Source: Aggregatilineales bacterium (lineage in GTDB: Bacteria > Chloroflexota > Anaerolineae > Aggregatilineales > Ch27). Taken from it: a stretch of 46,965 nucleotides of DNA. Shown in pieces: positions 18,067-27,237 of this stretch (positions are counted from its first letter, which is position 1; the number at the start of each line of letters is the position of its first letter). The stretch covers positions 1-46,965 of the forward strand of contig JARKNX010000120.1 of assembly GCA_029976025.1 (NCBI GenBank). Direction: 5' to 3'. The position numbers were made by a program, and so were the translations under genes. A model generated the notes under the pieces. It did no database searches. It was not told the origin of the DNA and saw only the letters and a list, made by a program, of their open reading frames with translations.

Positions 18067-19224
18067 TCAGGCTGTTGCCAGAATGTGCGTGATGACGGTG
18101 GCGCCGGTCCCGCCGATGTTCTGCGTCATGCCGATTCGGGCGTCGCGCACCTGGTTGGCCCCGGCTTCGCCGCGCAACTGGGTCGCCAGGTCCACGATCT
18201 CGTAGACGCCGGTCGCGCCGACCGGATGGCCGCGCGCCTTGAGGCCGCCCATCGTGCTGATCGGCAGCCGGCCAGTGATGCCGATACCTTCGTCGCGGGC
18301 GAAGCACGTGCCCTGCCCGCGCGGGGCGAACCCGCCCGCTTCCAGACTGAGCGCGGCCATGATGGAAAAAGCGTCGTGCACTTCGAAGAGGTCGATATCC
18401 TGCGGCCCGACGCCGGCCCTGGCATAAGCCTTCTGCGCGCTCAGCCGGGCGGCCTCCAGCGCCAGCAGATCGTGGCGCTCGGCCAGATTCAGGCAGTCGG
18501 TGGCGCTGGCGCTGGCCAGGACGCGCACGGGCCGGATATCCGGCATCCGCCGGGCCAGCTCCAGCGGGGCCAGAATCACGGCGGCGGAACCGTCGCAAAT
18601 CGGCGAGCTGTCATACAGGTTGACCGGCGGGGCGATCATCGGCGCCTCGTTGTATACCTCCGCCGAGATCGCCCTGCGGAACATGGCGTTGGGGTTGTTG
18701 ACGGCGTTCTGGTGGGCGTTCAGACTGAAGATGCCGAAGTTCTCATGCGGGATCTGATATTCGTGCATATAGCGCTGCATGATCAGGGCGTTGAGGCCGA
18801 CGAAGGTGACTCCATGCGCCACTTCATAATCGGCATCGGCGGCGGTCGCCAGGCCAGAAACCACCTCGGCGCTGGTCGCCTCCGTCATTTTTTCCACGCC
18901 GCACACCGCGGCAATGTCCACCTCCCCGCTGCCGACCGCCCGCACCGCGGCCATCATGGCCGCGCCGCCGGAGGCGCAGGCCGCTTCGACAGTGGCCGCC
19001 TCGATCCCCCGCCATCCGGCGTAGTCGGCGATCAGCGCACCCAGATGAGCCTGATCGCTCAGCCGGGCGGCCATCATGTTCCCGACAAAGAGGGCGTCGG
19101 GCTTCTCGATGCCGGCATCCGCCGCCGCCGCCCGGACAGCCCGGCTGGCCATCTGGCGCAGGCTCAGCTCCCACTCCTCGCCGATCGGGGTCTGTCCAAT
19201 ACCGATAATGCATACGTCGCGCAT
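18067..19224 (-). CDS. Thiolase family protein (SCPx/archaeal-type acetyl-CoA acyltransferase)
   Basis: A 385-residue thiolase. The nucleophilic Cys sits in VEAACASGGAAM (C83), followed by VHDAFS (H283) and the active-site GHPVGATG (H333). The C-terminal motif reads NIGGTGAT, without the second catalytic Cys of classical thiolases, which places it in the SCPx or archaeal subgroup. Such enzymes cleave or form beta-ketoacyl-CoA; in archaea the partner is often a DUF35 OB-fold protein, which is absent here. The ATG at 19224 follows GGGAG at 12 nt, a weak site. It is divergent from the membrane protein at 19404, and the 179 bp between them hold that gene's promoter. Confidence 0.9.
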   Translation of the reverse strand: MRDVCIIGIGQTPIGEEWELSLRQMASRAVRAAAADAGIEKPDALFVGNMMAARLSDQAHLGALIADYAGWRGIEAATVEAACASGGAAMMAAVRAVGSGEVDIAAVCGVEKMTEATSAEVVSGLATAADADYEVAHGVTFVGLNALIMQRYMHEYQIPHENFGIFSLNAHQNAVNNPNAMFRRAISAEVYNEAPMIAPPVNLYDSSPICDGSAAVILAPLELARRMPDIRPVRVLASASATDCLNLAERHDLLALEAARLSAQKAYARAGVGPQDIDLFEVHDAFSIMAALSLEAGGFAPRGQGTCFARDEGIGITGRLPISTMGGLKARGHPVGATGVYEIVDLATQLRGEAGANQVRDARIGMTQNIGGTGATVITHILATA

Positions 19225-19340
19225 GGGTTGTCATCACTCCCGGACGGAAAATACGCACGCAGGCGAAGTAAACACCTCTACGGTAGCACGGGGCGACTCT
19301 CAGAAACTACCAGAATCAGGGCGGCCAGCGGAGCAGGGCG

Positions 19341-19368
19341 TTTAATCCGGGCCGCGCTGCGCTATAAT
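19341..19368 (+). promoter_or_regulatory. Promoter of the membrane protein-GT39 pair
   Basis: TTTAAT (19341-19346), a 16 bp spacer, then a perfect TATAAT (19363-19368). The leader to ATG 19404 is about 30 nt. Confidence 0.5.
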
Positions 19369-19403
19369 CCTCCTGGCACGACACACAGGCAGGTCAACCG
19401 CTT

Positions 19404-19835
19404 ATGGCACAGGCAGGCATCGCCCTCGGCACGCTGGGGGCCGTCATCGCCCTGATGGGGTTATTCCCCGGCGTAACCGGGCTGGATATCACGCGGGGCA
19501 TCGGTGTGATCCAGATTGTGACGATTCTGGCGGGCTTCACACTGCTGATTGTCGGCGCGCTCCTGTACGTCCAGGGCGCCTTTTACTCCGGCGTTAAGCA
19601 CAACCTCGCCCAGCAGATCGCGCTCCGGCTGAGCGCCACCGGCCTGGTCTTCTGCGCTATCTCCGGCCTGGTTGACCTGCTGGGCTTTGGCTCGCACCCT
19701 CCGGGCCTCACTGATGGCCCTTTCCTGGGGTACTGGCAGGCGTTTGGCATGATCGGCGGCTTCGGGGTGGCTTCGCTCGGCGTCATCCTCTTCGCCCTCA
19801 CCGGCCCCGATAATGACGACGCCCCGGATGCGTAA
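19404..19835 (+). CDS. Small four-helix membrane protein, unknown function
   Basis: A 143-residue protein with about four hydrophobic helices: residues about 3-22, 36-57, 75-94 and 111-131. The C-terminus GPDNDDAPDA is short and acidic. I do not recognise a family. It is the first gene of a likely two-gene unit and ends 37 bp before the GT39-like glycosyltransferase, so a role in membrane glycosylation is possible but unproven. Confidence 0.72.
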   Translation: MAQAGIALGTLGAVIALMGLFPGVTGLDITRGIGVIQIVTILAGFTLLIVGALLYVQGAFYSGVKHNLAQQIALRLSATGLVFCAISGLVDLLGFGSHPPGLTDGPFLGYWQAFGMIGGFGVASLGVILFALTGPDNDDAPDA

Positions 19836-19872
19836 GGGCCCCGGGCCGCCGCCTGGATTCGGAAGGGCTGGT

Positions 19873-21198
19873 ATGCGGATACACCTCTCGGATGAAAACG
19901 CGCGGAAATGGCTGGCGGCGATCCTGCTGCTGGCGCTGGGCCTGCGGCTGGCCTTTCTCGCCTTCTTCGGGCATACGCTTTCTTTGCAGGCCAGCGGGTA
20001 CGACGTGTACGCCGTCAACCTGATCAACGGGAACGGCTACACGCGCTTCGCCGATCTGCATCCTGATTCCGACCTCCCCCCGCTGTACAGCTTCTTCCTG
20101 GCCGCCGTCTACCTCACCCTGGGCCGGAGTCCCCTGCCGGTGGCGCTGATTCAGATCGGCGTTGATCTGGTCACGATCGCCCTGGTTTATCTGATCGGGC
20201 GGCGGGCTTTCCCCGGCAGCGGACCGGGGCCGGCGCTGCTGGCGGCGTTCTTCACGGCTGTGTATCCGTATATGCTGTTTCAGAACCTCAGCGTCAACGA
20301 TACGGCGCTGTTCACCATGCTGCTGGCGGCGGTTGTCTGGGGCGCCTACCGGGCCAGGGACGGCGCCGCCGCGCCGGATGGGCGCCCGGCTGCTCTGTGG
20401 CGCGCAGTGCGCTGGCCGATCTTCATCGGGCTGGTGAGCGGCGCGGCAGCCCTGACCAAGACGCTGATCCTCGTGCTGCTGCCGCTGCTGGCCCTGTGGT
20501 GGTGGCGCTGGCTCGGCCTGCGCCGGGCGGCGGTCATGACGGTCGCGGCGGGCCTGGCGCTGGCGCTTGTCATCGCGCCCTGGGTAGTTCGCAACACTAT
20601 CCTGCACGGGGAGCTGGTGTTGATCAGCACCAACGACGGCAGCAATCTCTACCAGGGTAACAACCCGTGCGTGGCGGATTACCTCGCCAGCGGCTGGGAT
20701 GCCCAGTGGGTGAATTGCCTGGAGCGCCTTCCCGCCGGGCTGAAGGAAACGGATGAAGCGCGCTGGTATCGCGAACAGGCTGTGCGCTGGCTGGTCGATA
20801 ACCCGGGCCAGTGGCCGCGCCTTTTCCTGCAAAAGCTGGCTACCCTGTGGAACCCGCAGATCACGCCTTACGAGGTCCCTCCCCGGGCGATGACCACCGA
20901 CACCGCTTTTGTCGATGAGGCCGTCTACCTGTACGAGACGCCGGCTTTTCAGGCGGCGCGGGCGATTCACCTCCTGTACTTCGGGCCGCTGCTCCTGCTC
21001 GGGCTGGCCGGCCTGGCCCTGGCGGTGAAGAACCGGCCGCCAGCCGGCCCCCTGCTGGCGGCAATGGCCGCCGTGACCCTCGCCTACCTGATCTACCACC
21101 CTTCGACTCGCTACCGGATGCCGGTCGATCCCCTGTTGTTTCTGTTCTCAGGCTACGCGCTGAGCTGCGCGGCGGAGATCTGGCGGCGGCGTCACTGA
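19873..21198 (+). CDS. GT39-like membrane glycosyltransferase (ArnT/PMT-like)
   Basis: A 441-residue integral membrane protein with about ten hydrophobic segments. After the first helix comes a long external loop with DVYAVNLINGNGYTRFADLH, followed by PPLYSFFLAAVYLTLG. This is the signature layout of GT-C transferases that use polyprenyl-phosphate sugars (protein O-mannosyltransferase, ArnT, PF13231). Further loops contain STNDGSNLYQGNNPC and a C-terminal HPSTRYRMPVDPLL segment common in this group. ATG 19873 is chosen: GGAAGGG lies upstream and the longer frame overlaps the previous gene with low-complexity residues. It may transfer a sugar made by the cluster at 35-40 kb. No clear terminator follows, only two short GC hairpins near 21218-21240. 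Confidence 0.85.
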   Translation: MRIHLSDENARKWLAAILLLALGLRLAFLAFFGHTLSLQASGYDVYAVNLINGNGYTRFADLHPDSDLPPLYSFFLAAVYLTLGRSPLPVALIQIGVDLVTIALVYLIGRRAFPGSGPGPALLAAFFTAVYPYMLFQNLSVNDTALFTMLLAAVVWGAYRARDGAAAPDGRPAALWRAVRWPIFIGLVSGAAALTKTLILVLLPLLALWWWRWLGLRRAAVMTVAAGLALALVIAPWVVRNTILHGELVLISTNDGSNLYQGNNPCVADYLASGWDAQWVNCLERLPAGLKETDEARWYREQAVRWLVDNPGQWPRLFLQKLATLWNPQITPYEVPPRAMTTDTAFVDEAVYLYETPAFQAARAIHLLYFGPLLLLGLAGLALAVKNRPPAGPLLAAMAAVTLAYLIYHPSTRYRMPVDPLLFLFSGYALSCAAEIWRRRH

Positions 21199-21208
21199 GA
21201 ACGATTTC
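21197..21208. promoter_or_regulatory. Upstream LacI-type operator half of a pair
   Basis: GAGAACGATTTC. Its reverse complement differs by one base from the core of the site at 21314-21327. It lies about 70 bp upstream of the -35 box, suitable for looping between two operators. Confidence 0.4.
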
Positions 21209-21274
21209 CCCGCGCTGCTCAGGCAGCGGCGGCTTTTGCCGCGCCGTGTTGAAAACATTTACGGGCCAGGGGAC

Positions 21275-21302
21275 TTGACAATCGCAAAAACAATCATACA
21301 AT
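21275..21302 (+). promoter_or_regulatory. Promoter of the third sugar ABC operon
   Basis: A perfect TTGACA (21275-21280), a 16 bp spacer, then TACAAT (21297-21302). The predicted start near 21309 is just ahead of the operator, leaving a leader of about 245 nt before the ATG at 21557. Apart from these sites I see nothing recognisable between 21199 and 21556. Confidence 0.7.
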
Positions 21303-21313
21303 GAAACAAGGTG

Positions 21314-21327
21314 AGAAATCGTTTTCT
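21314..21327. promoter_or_regulatory. Probable LacI-family operator (AGAAATCGTTTTCT)
   Basis: An imperfect palindrome with a central CG (12 of 14 positions symmetric), placed right after the predicted transcription start. Likely bound by the LacI protein encoded 230 bp downstream. Confidence 0.6.
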
Positions 21328-21556
21328 GACTTTGATATAACTCCGATTCTTTGTTTGTTCGTGCGCTGGCGCGATTGACCAGAACGCCGATGTGTCGTTT
21401 TCAACGCTCCCTCGCATCACTGACTATGAGCACATCAGGTAGGATTGTGCAGTTCCGTTAACGACCTGTCCCTCATTACATCACCTGTCGCCCCGGAGCA
21501 GCGGTCCCGCTCCCCGGTGAGGGCTTCGCAGACGCAAAGGGCTAAAGGGAGTGCGG

Positions 21557-22597
21557 ATGTCCACGGTCACGATCAAGGATGTTGCCGATTACGCCGGGGT
21601 TTCCCGGGCCACCGTCTCGCGCGTGCTCAACAACAACGTGACCGTGGCCGACGACCTCCGCCAGCGCGTGCTGGACGCCGCTCAGATGCTGGGCTACCAG
21701 CCGAATCGGGCGGCGCGCCGTCTGCGGGCCAACGTTAGCGACGTGCTCGGCCTGATGATCTCCGACATTCAGAACCCCTATTTCATTTCCGTCGTGCGCG
21801 CGGTGGAAGATACCGCCTATGCCCGCCGCATGAGCGTCGTGCTGTGCAACACGGATGAAGACCCGGCCAAACAGCAAATTTACCTGCGGGTGATGCAGGC
21901 CGAAGGAGTTGCCGGCCTGATTGTTTCCCCCACACATGTGGACGACGGCGCCACCCTGCGCGCTTTTGCCCAGACCCAGATACCCATCGTCCTGCTCGAT
22001 CGCCAGGTCGATAACGCCGCCTTCGACGCCGTGGTGGTCGATAACGTGCGCGGGGCGTACACGGCCGTCGAGCATCTGATCAACCTGGGATACCGGCGGA
22101 TCGCCGTCATTGGCGGCTCGCCGCATCTGACGACAGGCCGCGAACGCCTCCGGGGGTACTGCGACGCCTTGCGCGCGGCGAACCTCCCGATCGAAGATCG
22201 GCTGGTCAGGATCGGCGACTTCAAGATCGAGAGCGGGTACGCCCTGGCGCGGGAACTGGCGGCCCTCTCCCACCCTCCGCGCGCCATCTTCGTCGCCAAC
22301 AACCTGATGACGCTCGGCGCGCTGCGGGCGCTGCGGGAACTGCGGGTTCGCGTCCCCGAGGATATCGCCCTGATCGGGTTCGACGATATGCCCTGGTCGG
22401 GGGAGCTTTGTCCGCCGCTCACCGCCGTCTCACAACCTACGTACGAGCTTGGCCGCGAAGCGGTGACGCTGCTGCTGAACCGCCTGGCCGAGCCTAACGC
22501 GCCGTTCCGCACGGTCAGCCTGCAGACGCACCTCATCGTGCGCGAGTCCTGTGGTGCGCTGCTTCAACGCAATCAGGGAGAAGAGTCCGCCTTATGA
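21557..22597 (+). CDS. LacI-family transcriptional regulator
   Basis: A 346-residue LacI/GalR regulator. The DNA-binding head TIKDVADYAGVSRATVSRVL is followed by RRLRANVSDVLGLMISDIQN, and the effector domain ends with ALIGFDDMPWSGELCPPLT and VRESCG. ATG 21557 is favoured: GGGAG lies 6 nt upstream and it places the HTH at the N-terminus; a GTG two codons earlier overlaps that site. It is first in the operon lacI-ATPase-permease-binding protein, and its stop codon overlaps the ATPase start (ATGA). Autoregulation through the operator at 21314-21327 is likely. The inducer is presumably the imported sugar. Confidence 0.94.
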   Translation: MSTVTIKDVADYAGVSRATVSRVLNNNVTVADDLRQRVLDAAQMLGYQPNRAARRLRANVSDVLGLMISDIQNPYFISVVRAVEDTAYARRMSVVLCNTDEDPAKQQIYLRVMQAEGVAGLIVSPTHVDDGATLRAFAQTQIPIVLLDRQVDNAAFDAVVVDNVRGAYTAVEHLINLGYRRIAVIGGSPHLTTGRERLRGYCDALRAANLPIEDRLVRIGDFKIESGYALARELAALSHPPRAIFVANNLMTLGALRALRELRVRVPEDIALIGFDDMPWSGELCPPLTAVSQPTYELGREAVTLLLNRLAEPNAPFRTVSLQTHLIVRESCGALLQRNQGEESAL

Positions 22598-24258
22598 CAC
22601 CGCCTGAACACGCTACCTCGCCGCTCAACGCGCCAGGCCCGGGAGATACCGTCCGGCTGGCCGACACAGTCGATCTGGCTGGAGAGGGCTTCCGACCCGG
22701 GGCGCCCCGCGAGAACGGGTCGGTCATCCTGAGCATGCAGCATATCACCAAGCGCTTCCCCGGCGTGGTGGCGCTGGACGATGTCACCTTCGATGTCCAC
22801 AGCGGCGAGGTGCACGGCCTGGTGGGCGAAAACGGCGCCGGCAAGTCCACGCTGATGAAAATCATGAGCGGCATCTACACCGAATTTGAGGGGCAGATGC
22901 TCCTGGACGGCCAGCCGGTAGCCTTCCACAGCCCGCATGACGCTCAGCTTAACAGCATCGCCATGATCCATCAGGAGCTTAACCTGGTCCCGGAGCTGAC
23001 TGTTTACGAGAATATTTTTCTCGGTCGAGAAACAAAGCGGCTGTTCAGCATTGTCGATCGCGGGGTCATGCGCCGGAACGCCTATGAGCTAATGACGCGC
23101 CTGGGCCTGGATATTGACCCCGACCGCACCATCAGCCAGCTCCGCGTCGGCCAGCGCCAGCTTGTCGAGATCGCCAAAGCGCTCAGCCTGGATTCGCGCA
23201 TCATCATCATGGACGAGCCTACCTCGGCGCTGAGCGAGAGCGAGGTCGAATATCTATTCCGGGTGATCCGCAACCTGCGGGAGCACAACGTCGCCGTGAT
23301 CTACATCTCCCACCGGCTGGAGGAGGTGTTCGCCATCGCCGACCGGATCACTGTCCTGCGCGACGGCCAGCTCGTTGACACCGCCCCCGCCCAGAAGCTC
23401 ACCCGCCCGCAGGTGATCAACCGGATGGTGGGGCGGGAGCTGGAAGTGCTTTACCCCAAAGAGGATATTGAGCTGGGCGAGACGGTGCTGCGCATAGAGG
23501 GCCTCAACTACTACCAGGGCCGCCAGCAGGTGCTGGACAACATCTCGCTGGAAGTGCGGCGCGGCGAGATTGTCGGCATCGCCGGCCTGATGGGGGCCGG
23601 GCGCACGCAGCTCCTGGAGGCGATCTTCGGCGTCTACCCGCGCAGCGATATTTCCGGGCGCATCTGGCTGAACGGGAGCGAGCTTCGGATCGATTCGCCC
23701 CATGAGGCGATTGATCACGGCATCGGGCTGGTCGCCGAAGACCGCAAGGGGCAGAGCCTGGTGCTGGAGCGTTCCGTGACGGAAAACGCCAGCCTGGCGG
23801 CGCTGCGGCACTTTGCTCGCCACCTGAGCGTGGTCAACCGGGGGGCGGAGCAGCAGGCGGTCCGGGGCGCCGTGCGGGACCTGAATATCAAGACCCCCGG
23901 CATCGATACCATGGTGGCGAACCTGAGCGGGGGGAACCAGCAGAAGGTCGTCGTGGCCCGGTTCCTGCTCACGCACATCAGGTTGTTCCTGCTGGATGAG
24001 CCAACGCGCGGCATTGATGTGGGCGCCAAGGCGGAAATTTACAGCCTTGTCGGGGAGCTTGCCCGGCAGGGCACAGCGTTTTTGCTGGTCTCCAGCGAGA
24101 TGCCGGAGATGCTGGCTGTTTGTGACCGTATCTATGTTCTGTGCGATGGCCGCCTGACGGGGGAATTCGCGCGGGCGGACTTCGATCAGGAGCGGATCAT
24201 GGATGCGGCGACGCGCTTCACCGACAAGGTGGCTTTTCAGAATAACGACGCACGATAG
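22594..24258 (+). CDS. Sugar ABC transporter ATP-binding protein (MglA/RbsA family)
   Basis: A 554-residue double-ABC ATPase. Domain 1 has [17 protein letters not shown], the signature region ISQLRVGQRQLVEIAKAL and IIIMDEPTSALS. Domain 2 has [30 protein letters not shown] and [16 protein letters not shown]. An N-terminal tail of about 44 residues, rich in Pro, Gly and acidic residues, precedes the first ABC domain and is unusual for the family. The start is supported by the 4-base overlap with the lacI stop codon; a later start at the internal ATG before QHITKRFPG is the alternative. It powers the permease encoded 12 bp downstream. Confidence 0.94.
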   Translation: MTPPEHATSPLNAPGPGDTVRLADTVDLAGEGFRPGAPRENGSVILSMQHITKRFPGVVALDDVTFDVHSGEVHGLVGENGAGKSTLMKIMSGIYTEFEGQMLLDGQPVAFHSPHDAQLNSIAMIHQELNLVPELTVYENIFLGRETKRLFSIVDRGVMRRNAYELMTRLGLDIDPDRTISQLRVGQRQLVEIAKALSLDSRIIIMDEPTSALSESEVEYLFRVIRNLREHNVAVIYISHRLEEVFAIADRITVLRDGQLVDTAPAQKLTRPQVINRMVGRELEVLYPKEDIELGETVLRIEGLNYYQGRQQVLDNISLEVRRGEIVGIAGLMGAGRTQLLEAIFGVYPRSDISGRIWLNGSELRIDSPHEAIDHGIGLVAEDRKGQSLVLERSVTENASLAALRHFARHLSVVNRGAEQQAVRGAVRDLNIKTPGIDTMVANLSGGNQQKVVVARFLLTHIRLFLLDEPTRGIDVGAKAEIYSLVGELARQGTAFLLVSSEMPEMLAVCDRIYVLCDGRLTGEFARADFDQERIMDAATRFTDKVAFQNNDAR

Positions 24259-24270
24259 GGGAACAAAGCT

Positions 24271-25926
24271 ATGTCTGTTCAGGCAACGCAAGCTGTGGGT
24301 CAGACGGCTGTACGAAACATCCGCGTCCCTGTTTCAAGTCTGGTCGCGCTGGGATGTGCGCTCGCCCTGCTGGCAGCTTTCTTCTTGCTGCCCTGGTTCC
24401 AGATCACGACGGCGGAGGAAGTCACGACCTTCGCCGGCACTGATGTCCTGGCCTGGAATCAGGATATTCAGCGCATCTTCGTCACCTATCAGGATCGCGT
24501 CGCGGGGGAAGTCCAGTTCACGCAGCAGGAAGTCAGCGGCCAGACGATGATCATCCCCATCGCGGGCGTGGTGGCGCTCGGCCTGGCGCTGTGGGGCCTC
24601 CTGGTGCCGCGCCAGCGGCGCGTCGCCTCCATACTTCTGGCGCTCACTGGCGCGTTTAGCCTGCTGTATTACTTCGCGTTTTTCCTGAGCGACCGTAACT
24701 ACTTCCTGGTGTACTTCGCTCAGACGCGCAGCCAGACCGCCAACATCACCCTGACCAACCTGGGCGCGAGCGGCTTCTGGCTGGGGCTGTTCGCCGGTAT
24801 CGGCCTGCTCCTGCAGTACTGGATTGGCCGCGCCAGAAGAGAGACCGGCCCGTCCGCCATCGCGCTGCCCGCCGCCATCCAGCAGCCAGTGAGCCAGGCC
24901 ACCCAGACCCTTGCCGGTTACCGGGCCAGGCTCACCGCCAACCCGCGCTATCTGCACACGCTGGCTTTCATCTTCCGTTTCCAGAGCTTTTTCGGGCTGT
25001 TCGTCATCATTCTGCTGGCGATCCTGTTCTCGCCAATTCGCAACGACCAGCGCATTTTCCTGAGCGAGCGCAATATCAGCAACGTCACGCGCGACGTGTC
25101 GGAGACGGGCGTGCTGGCTGTCGGCCAGCTTCTGGCTATCCTCGTGGTCGGCATCGATCTGTCGGTCGGGTCGGTCGTCGCGCTGACGGCTACCGGGGCG
25201 GCCCACCTGCTGATGCGCGATCACGTGCCCGCCATCCCGACTATTCTCTTCATCCTGGCCCTCGGCGCTTTCATCGGCTGGTTCAACGGCTGGACATCCG
25301 AGCGCTTCCGAATCCCCGCTTTTGTCACCACCCTGGCCATGCTGAGCATCGCCCGCGGGCTGGCCCATGTGTGGTCTTCCGATATCGCCGTGCCGCTCTC
25401 CTATGAAGCCGGCGGGGCGGATCCGCTGTTCAGCCTGATCAGCAAACGCATCAACGGCATAATCCCGGTCCCGGCCATTATCATGTTCACGGTGGCCATC
25501 ATCATGGGGTTGATTCTGGCGTATACCACATTTGGCCGGCATATCTACGCTATTGGCGGGAACGCCACCGCCGCGCGCCTGTCCGGCATCAACGTGATAC
25601 GCAGCCGTATTGTGGCCTTCGTGTTGTGCGGCTTTTTCGCTTCGCTGGCGGGCATCATGCACGCCGCGCAGCTCAACCAGGGCAGCCCGAACGAAGCGGT
25701 TGGTTATGAGCTGAACGCCATTGCTGCGGTTGTGATCGGCGGGGCCAGTCTCTCCGGCGGCAAAGGGACTGTGGCCGGGGCTATCGCCGGCGCTTTCATT
25801 CTGGGCATCCTCGATAACATGCTCAGTCTGAACAACGTCAACAGCAATGTTCAGCTCATCACTAAAGGTTTGCTCGTAATCGGCGCTGTCGCCTTGCAGC
25901 AGTTCCGGCCCCGCGACGTTGAATAG
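24271..25926 (+). CDS. Sugar ABC transporter permease with extra N-terminal membrane module
   Basis: A 551-residue protein, about 220 longer than a normal RbsC. Residues from about 228 onward are a complete permease: VGQLLAILVVGIDLSVGSVV, IGGNATAARLSGINVIRSR and AAVVIGGASLSGGKGTVAG. The extra N-terminal part has about four hydrophobic helices (22-44, 92-112, 117-139, 167-185) and one polar external loop (45-91) starting after LPWFQITTAEE. A Pro/Gln/Ala-rich linker joins the parts. The extra part resembles a small free-standing four-helix membrane protein; I do not know its role. The start follows GGGGAACAAAGCT. It is co-transcribed between the ATPase and the binding protein. Confidence 0.92.
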   Translation: MSVQATQAVGQTAVRNIRVPVSSLVALGCALALLAAFFLLPWFQITTAEEVTTFAGTDVLAWNQDIQRIFVTYQDRVAGEVQFTQQEVSGQTMIIPIAGVVALGLALWGLLVPRQRRVASILLALTGAFSLLYYFAFFLSDRNYFLVYFAQTRSQTANITLTNLGASGFWLGLFAGIGLLLQYWIGRARRETGPSAIALPAAIQQPVSQATQTLAGYRARLTANPRYLHTLAFIFRFQSFFGLFVIILLAILFSPIRNDQRIFLSERNISNVTRDVSETGVLAVGQLLAILVVGIDLSVGSVVALTATGAAHLLMRDHVPAIPTILFILALGAFIGWFNGWTSERFRIPAFVTTLAMLSIARGLAHVWSSDIAVPLSYEAGGADPLFSLISKRINGIIPVPAIIMFTVAIIMGLILAYTTFGRHIYAIGGNATAARLSGINVIRSRIVAFVLCGFFASLAGIMHAAQLNQGSPNEAVGYELNAIAAVVIGGASLSGGKGTVAGAIAGAFILGILDNMLSLNNVNSNVQLITKGLLVIGAVALQQFRPRDVE

Positions 25927-26036
25927 CCTGAACGCTGTTCAGCAGGGCGCTCTGGAACACAGGAAAGGAGGAGACGCTACTACGCATAAACCTCTTATTC
26001 AGAAGCTGGTTACCTCTAAGTCAAAGGGAGAGAATC

Positions 26037-27122
26037 ATGAGTAAGTACAGGCTTTTGATCGTGTTGACGGTTGTGCTGGCTGTCACAGCGCTGGTGCCGG
26101 CTATTCAGGCGCAGGGCGGCTGGACCCCCTATACGGAAGCTATGCTGGGCGGGGGGACGGTCCAGGAAGAAGCGCGCGCAACCGGCCCGCTGCCGGAGGG
26201 TTGTCCGGTGCCGGCGGTGAAGGATCACTACGTGATCGGGATGTCGCAGGCCAACCGCGCCGAGCCGTGGCGGGAGGCGATGGACAGCCAGATAGCGGCT
26301 GCGGCGGCTGACTATCCGGAGTTTGAGGTGATCTTCCAGGATGCGGCGCAGGACAACGCCAACCAGGTCAGCGACGTTGAGAACCTGCTGACGCAGGGGA
26401 TTGACCTGCTGATTATCTCGCCCAACGAGGCGGCGCCGCTGAACGAAGTGGTGCGGGAAGCGTGGGAAGACTGCGTGCCGGTGATTGTGCTGGACCGGAA
26501 TCTGGTGGACCCGAACTACTCGATGTTCATCGGGGCGGACAATGTAGCGATCGGGCGAGCGGCGGGCGCCTATGCGGCGCAGTGGTGCGCGGACAACGAC
26601 CGGGCGGAGTGCCAGATAGCCGAGATACGCGGGCTTGAGGGGGCGCCGCCGGCGCGCGACCGTGGGGATGGGTTCCGCGCCGGGCTGGCGGATGGTGGGT
26701 TGAGCGAGGCGAACATTGTGTTCTCGCAGAACGCGGACTGGCTGCGGGAGCGGGCAGTTCCGGCGGCGGCGGCAGCCTTCCAGGCCTATCCTGACCTGGA
26801 CGTGCTGTACGGGCACAATGACCCGATGGCCGAAGGCGCGCTGATTGCTGCCAAGGATGCCGGGGTGGATGTAGGCCGGGTGCTGTTCATCGGCATCGAC
26901 GCGCTGCCGACGCCGGACGGCGGCATCATGTCCGTGCTGGAAGGCCGGCTGGGCGTGACCTTCGTCTATCCGACCGGCGGGCGTCAGGCTATCGACTGGG
27001 CATACCAGATTCTGGTGAACCATGTCGTGCCGCCGACCTGGGTCGTGCTGCCGTTCGACACAGTCGATCCGAGCAACGCTCAGGAAGTCTGCAACACCTT
27101 CGCCTGCCCGGCTGCCAAGTAG
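26037..27122 (+). CDS. Sugar ABC transporter substrate-binding protein
   Basis: A 361-residue binding protein of the type 1 (RbsB-like) fold. The signal peptide MSKYRLLIVLTVVLAVTALV is cut near AIQAQGG. After an unusual spacer of about 35 residues comes YVIGMSQANRAEPWREAMD, then QGIDLLIISPNEAAPLNEVV, VPVIVLDRNLVDPNY, VLYGHNDPMAEGALIAAKD and LFIGIDALPTPDGG. The segments NEAAPL and DRNL recall binding proteins of the YtfQ (galactofuranose) group, but the sugar is not proven. It has several cysteines, including a C-terminal CNTFAC pair that could form a disulfide. The ATG follows AAAGGGAGAGAATC. A CTGAAC/GTTCAG hairpin at 25928-25942 separates it from the permease. It is the last gene of the operon. 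Confidence 0.93.
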   Translation: MSKYRLLIVLTVVLAVTALVPAIQAQGGWTPYTEAMLGGGTVQEEARATGPLPEGCPVPAVKDHYVIGMSQANRAEPWREAMDSQIAAAAADYPEFEVIFQDAAQDNANQVSDVENLLTQGIDLLIISPNEAAPLNEVVREAWEDCVPVIVLDRNLVDPNYSMFIGADNVAIGRAAGAYAAQWCADNDRAECQIAEIRGLEGAPPARDRGDGFRAGLADGGLSEANIVFSQNADWLRERAVPAAAAAFQAYPDLDVLYGHNDPMAEGALIAAKDAGVDVGRVLFIGIDALPTPDGGIMSVLEGRLGVTFVYPTGGRQAIDWAYQILVNHVVPPTWVVLPFDTVDPSNAQEVCNTFACPAAK

Positions 27123-27151
27123 TACGGAGCAAGCCAGGCCCGGAAGTAACG

Positions 27152-27193
27152 CCGGGGGAGGAGGTGGCACTCATCTTCTCCCCCGGTTTTTTT
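27152..27193 (+). terminator. Rho-independent terminator of the third sugar ABC operon
   Basis: A 12 bp stem with one mismatch (CCGGGGGAGGAG at 27152 with CTTCTCCCCCGG) is followed directly by seven T. It lies 29 bp after the binding-protein stop codon. Confidence 0.92.
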
Positions 27194-27237
27194 AGCGCCC
27201 GGATATCCGCATCATCGGCCCGGCGGGCCTGGCCGGC

